DNA of 12,046 nt from Listeria marthii FSL S4-120 (GTDB taxonomy: Bacteria; Bacillota; Bacilli; Lactobacillales; Listeriaceae): positions 1,380,165-1,392,210 of the forward strand of contig CM001047.1 in NCBI GenBank assembly GCA_000183865.1, read 5' to 3'. Both the position numbers and the translations under genes were made by a program. The notes below the pieces were generated by a model. It had not been told where the DNA came from and did not search any database. It saw only the letters and a list, made by a program, of their open reading frames with translations. Positions 8,556 through 12,046 of this stretch are shown one piece after another; positions within the stretch are counted from its first letter, which is position 1; each line of letters starts with the position of its first letter.

Positions 8556-9084
8556 ATAGTATTTTATACATTTCTTCGCACCATTTTAGTTCTGTTTGAA
8601 TTAAATCAAATTTTCTTGCATAGACTTGATAAGACATGTTCTTAAGTTTGTCTTGTTTGGTTTTTAAATCAAATAAGTGAGCAAAATGATTAAGCGTTTC
8701 TTCAATTAAGACGAGTTGTTCTTTTAAATAGCTTTCTCTTTCTTGGATAAGCCCTTTAGTTCTAGTATTATTTAGCCAGTCTAGCTGTACTTTTGTGGTG
8801 AATTCATCTCTTGTTACAGGGATTTTAAGCGGCGTTTCTGACCATTCAAGCAAGGAGTCTAAGCCGGTTTGTGTTATCGTGTAGACTTTTTTATCCGGTT
8901 TTTTATCTTGGGAATGCTTATGTACAACTAAAAAACCTGCTTTTTCTAGCTTAGATAAAGAAGGATAGATTTGGCTGTGATGCGTATTTTGCATAATTCT
9001 AAGTCGGTTAGCAAGCTCATAACCACTAGATGCCTCACGAGCAATCATTTGTAACAACGTAAATTCTAAAACATTTGGTATCAT
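8554..9084 (-). CDS. ladR: PadR-family transcriptional repressor LadR
   Basis: The 176-residue protein has the PadR layout. An N-terminal winged helix (about 6-75) includes SSGYELANRL and the recognition region HHSQIYPSLSKLEKAGFL. A C-terminal alpha-helical dimerisation domain (about 90-176) matches the Vir_act_alpha_C type. In L. monocytogenes the PadR protein LadR is described as the repressor of the neighbouring efflux gene mdrL, induced by toxic dyes such as rhodamine 6G. The divergent arrangement with an MFS gene here matches that system. Translation starts at ATG 9084, with AGAGG (minus strand) about 9 nt upstream. A plausible promoter (TTTACT, 17 bp, TACAAT) reads leftward from 9145 to 9117. 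The palindromes at 9150-9177 abut it, so autoregulation is likely. The symbol rests on remembered gene order and family. Confidence 0.92.
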   Translation of the reverse strand: MIPNVLEFTLLQMIAREASSGYELANRLRIMQNTHHSQIYPSLSKLEKAGFLVVHKHSQDKKPDKKVYTITQTGLDSLLEWSETPLKIPVTRDEFTTKVQLDWLNNTRTKGLIQERESYLKEQLVLIEETLNHFAHLFDLKTKQDKLKNMSYQVYARKFDLIQTELKWCEEMYKIL

Positions 9085-9116
9085 ACCATTGCACCTCTAA
9101 ATTTCTATTTAACCCT

Positions 9117-9145
9117 ATTGTAAGCGATAAACATCAATAAGTAAA
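9117..9145 (-). promoter_or_regulatory. Putative ladR promoter
   Basis: On the minus strand, TTTACT (9145-9140) and TACAAT (9122-9117) are spaced by 17 bp, matching sigma-A hexamers at 4/6 and 5/6. An alternative TATAAT (9170-9165) lies inside the operator but lacks a good -35. Confidence 0.4.
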
Positions 9146-9149
9146 ATGG

Positions 9150-9177
9150 TTACATATGTAATAAATTATATATGTAA
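9150..9177. promoter_or_regulatory. Tandem palindromic operators in the ladR-mdrL intergenic region
   Basis: TTACATATGTAA (9150-9161) is a perfect 12-bp palindrome. TTATATATGTAA (9166-9177) differs from it at one base. The two start 16 bp apart and lie between the divergent promoters, the second ending 3 bp before the mdrL -35. PadR proteins typically bind ATGT/ACAT-type inverted repeats, so these are the obvious LadR sites, by inference. Confidence 0.6.
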
Positions 9178-9180
9178 ATA

Positions 9181-9212
9181 TTGACATTAGTATTTAGCAA
9201 GCGTAGTATTAT
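9181..9212 (+). promoter_or_regulatory. mdrL promoter
   Basis: A perfect -35 TTGACA (9181-9186) is followed 17 bp later by TAGTAT (9204-9209). The overlapping TATTAT (9207-9212) is a better -10 but sits at a 20-bp spacing. The operator half-site touching the -35 would let a bound repressor exclude RNA polymerase. Confidence 0.6.
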
Positions 9213-9250
9213 AGTTGAGTTTTATTTGGAAAGGGAAGTGTAGTTGGATT

Positions 9251-10444
9251 ATGATGACGGACAAGGAAATGAATACGGGAAAATGGATAACCGCAGCAGC
9301 AAGTTTGCTTGCATTTATGGGGATAGGGGTTGTCGATCCGCTTTTGCCATCGATTGCAGAAAGTATCGGAGCATCTCATTCGCAAGTTGAAATGTTGTTT
9401 ACTGCGTATATTTTTACAATGGCGATTATGATGATTCCAATTGGGATTGTTGCAGGAAAATTAGGTGATAAAAAATTAATCGTTATCGGCCTATTTATTG
9501 TTACTATTTTTGCTTTATTATGTGGTTTATCGGACACGATTGGCGCTTTATCTATTTTTCGTGCTGGTTGGGGATTCGGGAACTCAATGTTTATGGCTAC
9601 AGCGATGACGATGTTAATTGCTTTATCGGAGACACCTGGACACGCCATCGGGATTTATGAAGCTTCAATGGGCCTTGGGATGGCATTTGGGCCATTGCTT
9701 GGTGGGATTTTAGGTAATATTTCTTGGCGCTATCCATTTTTTGCCACTGCTTGCTTGATTTTTATCGCATTTTTACTGATTTTATTTAAAGTGAAAGAAC
9801 CGAAGAAAGTCGTACCAGCACCAACAGAGAAAAATGAAGTAGCTATCAAACAGATGCTCCATTTATTTAAATATCGTCCATTTTTACAAATTGCTTTTAG
9901 TGGGATGTTTTATTATTATTGTTTCTTCACGATTTTAGCTTATTCGCCACTTATTCTTGGCTTGTCGGCGATTCAAATCGGTTTTGTATTTTTCGCTTGG
10001 GGATTATGTTTAGCGCTTGGATCTGCCAAAGTTTCGCATGCGTTAGAGGTTCGTTTTAATAGCAAACAAATTTTAAAAGGTTCGTTACTGGCCTGTGCTG
10101 TTATTTTAGCATTATTAGGATTTATTGATAATACGGCTGTGGACATTGGTTTAATCGTTGTCTCAGGTTTAGTTTTAGGTATAAATAATGCACTATTTAC
10201 AACGACTGTCATGGAGCATTCACCTTATGCAAGAAGTGTAACGAGTGGCGCCTATAACTTTGTCCGTTGGTTAGGAGCAGCGTTCGCGCCACTTTGTTCA
10301 GGGCTGTTAAGTGAAGCATTAGGTATGAAAATGCCGTTTATCATCGCTAGCATCATTTGTTTAGCTGGCATGGGGCTGCTCTTTATTAAACTAAAACCAG
10401 CGCACTTTACCTTACAACAATCTACTTCAATTAAAAGTGAATAA
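9251..10444 (+). CDS. mdrL: MFS multidrug efflux transporter MdrL
   Basis: This is a 397-residue proton-coupled drug antiporter of the major facilitator superfamily, DHA1 (12-helix) type, in the cytoplasmic membrane. About twelve hydrophobic segments are visible, with a cytoplasmic loop near 190-210. Motif A is GKLGDKK (69-75), motif B is R104-AGWGFG, and the antiporter motif C is GLGMAFGPLLGG (141-152). MdrL of L. monocytogenes is known to export ethidium and quaternary ammonium compounds and to affect macrolide and cefotaxime tolerance. The start is uncertain: ATG 9251 and ATG 9254 both lie far (about 15 nt) from the GGG-AAG Shine-Dalgarno-like stretch (9231-9238), and the frame reaches back to a TTG at 9215. 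Regulation is by the divergent ladR product. A terminator follows directly. Confidence 0.93.
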   Translation: MMTDKEMNTGKWITAAASLLAFMGIGVVDPLLPSIAESIGASHSQVEMLFTAYIFTMAIMMIPIGIVAGKLGDKKLIVIGLFIVTIFALLCGLSDTIGALSIFRAGWGFGNSMFMATAMTMLIALSETPGHAIGIYEASMGLGMAFGPLLGGILGNISWRYPFFATACLIFIAFLLILFKVKEPKKVVPAPTEKNEVAIKQMLHLFKYRPFLQIAFSGMFYYYCFFTILAYSPLILGLSAIQIGFVFFAWGLCLALGSAKVSHALEVRFNSKQILKGSLLACAVILALLGFIDNTAVDIGLIVVSGLVLGINNALFTTTVMEHSPYARSVTSGAYNFVRWLGAAFAPLCSGLLSEALGMKMPFIIASIICLAGMGLLFIKLKPAHFTLQQSTSIKSE

Positions 10445-10449
10445 AATAG

Positions 10450-10482
10450 AAAAGGCTGAGCGATTTAGTTCAGTCTTTTTTT
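10450..10482 (+). terminator. Rho-independent terminator of mdrL
   Basis: AAAAGGCTGA (10450-10459) pairs with TCAGTCTTTT (10470-10479) with one G-T wobble and a 10-nt loop, followed by a run of T to 10482. It separates mdrL from the next operon. Confidence 0.85.
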
Positions 10483-10499
10483 ATGTTAAGGATTAATTA

Positions 10500-10518
10500 T
10501 TTAACGTTTATCGTTAAA
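10500..10518. promoter_or_regulatory. Perfect inverted repeat, candidate operator
   Basis: TTTAACG-TTTAT-CGTTAAA has 7-bp arms around a 5-bp centre. It ends 6 bp before the -35 of the downstream promoter and is not followed by a T-tract, so it is more likely a protein-binding site than a terminator. The small HTH regulator encoded in the same operon is the natural candidate ligand. That link is inference. Confidence 0.5.
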
Positions 10519-10524
10519 ATTAGA

Positions 10525-10554
10525 TTGACAGTCATGCTTCTTACTAGGTATAAT
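10525..10554 (+). promoter_or_regulatory. Consensus sigma-A promoter of the DUF2975-HTH operon
   Basis: TTGACA (10525-10530) and TATAAT (10549-10554) are both perfect, with 18-bp spacing. Transcription would start near 10561, giving a very short leader of under 20 nt before the ATG at 10579. Confidence 0.85.
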
Positions 10555-10578
10555 TTAGAAAAAAGGGAGAGATTGTAG

Positions 10579-11127
10579 ATGAAGCTAAAACGGTTACAAA
10601 AAATGAGTTATTTCCTACATATTACGCTTAAAATTTTATCGGTAAGTTCTGTGGTAATGGTTATAATCGCTGTTTTAATGAAGCTTTTTAGTAGCAAAAA
10701 TGTTATGATAAATAAATTGGAATCAGATACTATTTTTTATTTTCAAACAGAATTTTTCTCTGGCGTGGATAATCAGCAATATGTTCAAACCGAGGAATGG
10801 ATTTTAGTAGGTACAGCTGTTTTTTCTATTATATTAATCGCGTTGCTGTTATGGACTGCAAGTATGATTTTTAAAGATTTAGCAGCCGAATTTACGCCTT
10901 TTAGTGATGTTGAAGTGAATAGATTGCGGAGAATTTCCTATTTGTTGCTTATTTATGCGCTAGTACCACAAATAGTTTACTCGGTTTTGCATACAGTGCT
11001 CATACCAGGCTATAGCATTACTTTGGGGCTAAATATGTCATTTTTCTTTGCACTTATTTTTTATTGTTTAACAGAAATATTTCGTTATGGAGCATCTTTG
11101 CAAAAAGAATCTGACGAAACTTTATGA
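10579..11127 (+). CDS. DUF2975 family membrane protein
   Basis: The 182-residue protein looks like the DUF2975 family (B. subtilis YoaS is an example), whose function is unknown. Four hydrophobic helices are visible: about 12-37, 74-98, 119-142 and 149-168. A polar loop (38-73), probably outside the cell, lies between helices 1 and 2. A short loop between helices 2 and 3 holds the most family-like stretch, FKDLAAEFTPFSDVEVNRLRRIS (98-120), probably cytoplasmic. No catalytic motif is seen. The ATG is 9 nt after GGGAG (10565-10569). The stop codon lies 15 nt before the next gene's ATG, a pairing with a YozG-like regulator that recurs in Firmicutes. The membrane protein may anchor, sense for or inhibit that regulator; this is inference. 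Of five Arg codons, four are CGG or AGA, unlike pflB. Confidence 0.8.
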   Translation: MKLKRLQKMSYFLHITLKILSVSSVVMVIIAVLMKLFSSKNVMINKLESDTIFYFQTEFFSGVDNQQYVQTEEWILVGTAVFSIILIALLLWTASMIFKDLAAEFTPFSDVEVNRLRRISYLLLIYALVPQIVYSVLHTVLIPGYSITLGLNMSFFFALIFYCLTEIFRYGASLQKESDETL

Positions 11128-11142
11128 TTGGAGCGAAAAACG

Positions 11143-11370
11143 ATGGCAATTGTATTGAGGTTGGATCGGATAATGGCCGACCGTAAAATATCTTTAAACC
11201 AGTTATCCCAAGAAGTTGGCGTAGCAAATGTCAACTTATCCAAAATAAAAACTGGCAAAGTAAGCGCCATTCGGTTTTCAACGCTAAACGAAATCTGCAA
11301 AGTATTAAACTGTCAACCAGGCGATATTTTAGAGTATGTAGCCGATGATTCTGTTGATAGCGAACTTTAA
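11143..11370 (+). CDS. Small Cro/CI-type (HTH_26, YozG-like) transcriptional regulator
   Basis: This 75-residue protein is nearly all one XRE-type helix-turn-helix domain. The scaffold helix is near 17-25 and the recognition helix near 28-36 (ANVNLSKIK). The family ending STLNEICKVLNCQPGDILEY (46-65) follows. No sensor or oligomerisation domain is present. ATG 11143 is preferred: GGAG (11130-11133) lies 9 nt upstream. The TTG at 11128, directly after the preceding stop codon, would leave no ribosome site. Coupling to the DUF2975 gene implies joint function, probably with the membrane protein controlling the regulator's activity. It may bind the inverted repeat at 10500-10518 and regulate its own operon. 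The functional claims are inference; the domain call is firm. Confidence 0.88.
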   Translation: MAIVLRLDRIMADRKISLNQLSQEVGVANVNLSKIKTGKVSAIRFSTLNEICKVLNCQPGDILEYVADDSVDSEL

Positions 11371-11409
11371 ATGCGTTAGATTGATCATGCTTAGATAAGG
11401 AGCGCTAGA

Positions 11410-11943
11410 ATGGATAAACATAATGAACTGCAAGCTGTGTTAACAAACAAGAAAAAAGTGTTGATTATTGGTCCTAATGGCGCTGGTAAATCCACTTTTG
11501 CAGCAAAACTTGGGACATACTATAATTTTGAAGTTTGTCATTTAGATAAGCTTTTTTGGCAGGAAAATTGGAACGCTGTGACAAAGGATGAATTTGAGAA
11601 AAAAGTGAATGAAATTATGTGTTCTGAAAAACCGTATATTATCGATGGCGACTATTTCTTTAATTTAGAGAAAAGACTCGAGCGCGCGGATTTAGTTATT
11701 TGGATAAAAATTCCTTTATTAGTGTGTGTAGCAAATATAATTAAAAGAAGATTTAAATATGCAATGAATACTCGGCCAGATATAACTGAAGGCTGTGACG
11801 AAAAATTAAGTTTATCGTTTTTGATGTATGCTTTAAGGTATAACAAGCGTTCAGGAAAACAAACGAAGGAATTGTTGGATAATGTGTACGAAAAAGAACT
11901 GTTTATAATAGATAGTTATAGGAAATTGAATAATTATTGCTGA
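11410..11943 (+). CDS. FlaR-like P-loop kinase / NTPase
   Basis: The 177-residue protein belongs to the adenylate-kinase-like P-loop group often labelled 'DNA topology modulation protein FlaR'. Its substrate is not established, and the FlaR label is weakly supported across the family. Walker A is GPNGAGKST (21-29). HLDKLFW (44-50), IDGDY (78-82), the KRLERADLVIWI strand (88-99) and RPDITEGCDEK (122-132) are the conserved family blocks in their usual order. No membrane segment or signal peptide is seen. It starts at ATG 11410, 7 nt after AAGGAG (11397-11402), and 39 nt after the HTH gene with no terminator between, so it may share that transcript. Five of its eight Arg codons are AGA or AGG, unlike pflB, hinting at low expression or later acquisition. 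The C-terminus (LNNYC) looks slightly short but complete. Confidence 0.8.
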   Translation: MDKHNELQAVLTNKKKVLIIGPNGAGKSTFAAKLGTYYNFEVCHLDKLFWQENWNAVTKDEFEKKVNEIMCSEKPYIIDGDYFFNLEKRLERADLVIWIKIPLLVCVANIIKRRFKYAMNTRPDITEGCDEKLSLSFLMYALRYNKRSGKQTKELLDNVYEKELFIIDSYRKLNNYC

Positions 11944-11952
11944 TAATAATCA

Positions 11953-12046
<94 letters not shown>

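Noticed and set aside
11128..11142. TTG start for the small HTH regulator
   Set aside because: It coincides with the ribosome binding site (GGAG at 11130-11133) that serves the ATG at 11143.

Overview
The window is low-GC Firmicute DNA and almost certainly Listeria (L. monocytogenes or a close relative). The gene order mutS-mutL-glpP / pflB-pflC / ladR<>mdrL is the Listeria arrangement as I remember it (EGD-e lmo1403 to about lmo1409). The species cannot be fixed without a search. Every gene except ladR is on the + strand. No rRNA, tRNA, CRISPR array, insertion sequence or prophage was seen.

Layout. (1) 1-5079: an extended -10 promoter near the left edge, then a compact mutS-mutL-glpP run with gaps of 21 and 16 nt, closed by a rho-independent terminator. 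MutS and MutL form a MutH-independent mismatch-repair pair. MutL carries the endonuclease motif and both proteins carry beta-clamp-binding motifs. GlpP is a glycerol-3-phosphate-responsive antiterminator that appears to ride on the repair transcript. (2) 5037-5461: a non-coding region of about 420 nt upstream of pflB, holding two CcpA-like sites, a Rex-like site, an extended -10 promoter and a 9-mer present three times. (3) 5462-8555: pflB (pyruvate formate-lyase) and pflC (its radical-SAM activase), separated by a strong hairpin with no T-tract and closed by a bidirectional terminator. (4) 8554-10482: the divergent ladR (PadR-family repressor) and mdrL (MFS multidrug efflux pump) pair. Two near-identical palindromes lie between their promoters, and a terminator follows mdrL. 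(5) 10500-11943: a consensus promoter with an adjacent perfect inverted repeat, then a DUF2975 four-helix membrane protein, a small Cro/CI-type regulator directly behind it, and a FlaR-like P-loop kinase/NTPase. (6) 11944-12046: a possible start of another small membrane protein and a sigma-A-like promoter running off the edge.

Most of the window is conserved core genome. The parts least explained by known biology are the DUF2975/HTH/P-loop operon with its candidate operator and the multi-signal region upstream of pflB. I see no convincing sign of a wholly new system. The membrane-protein/regulator pair is the best candidate for uncharacterised biology.
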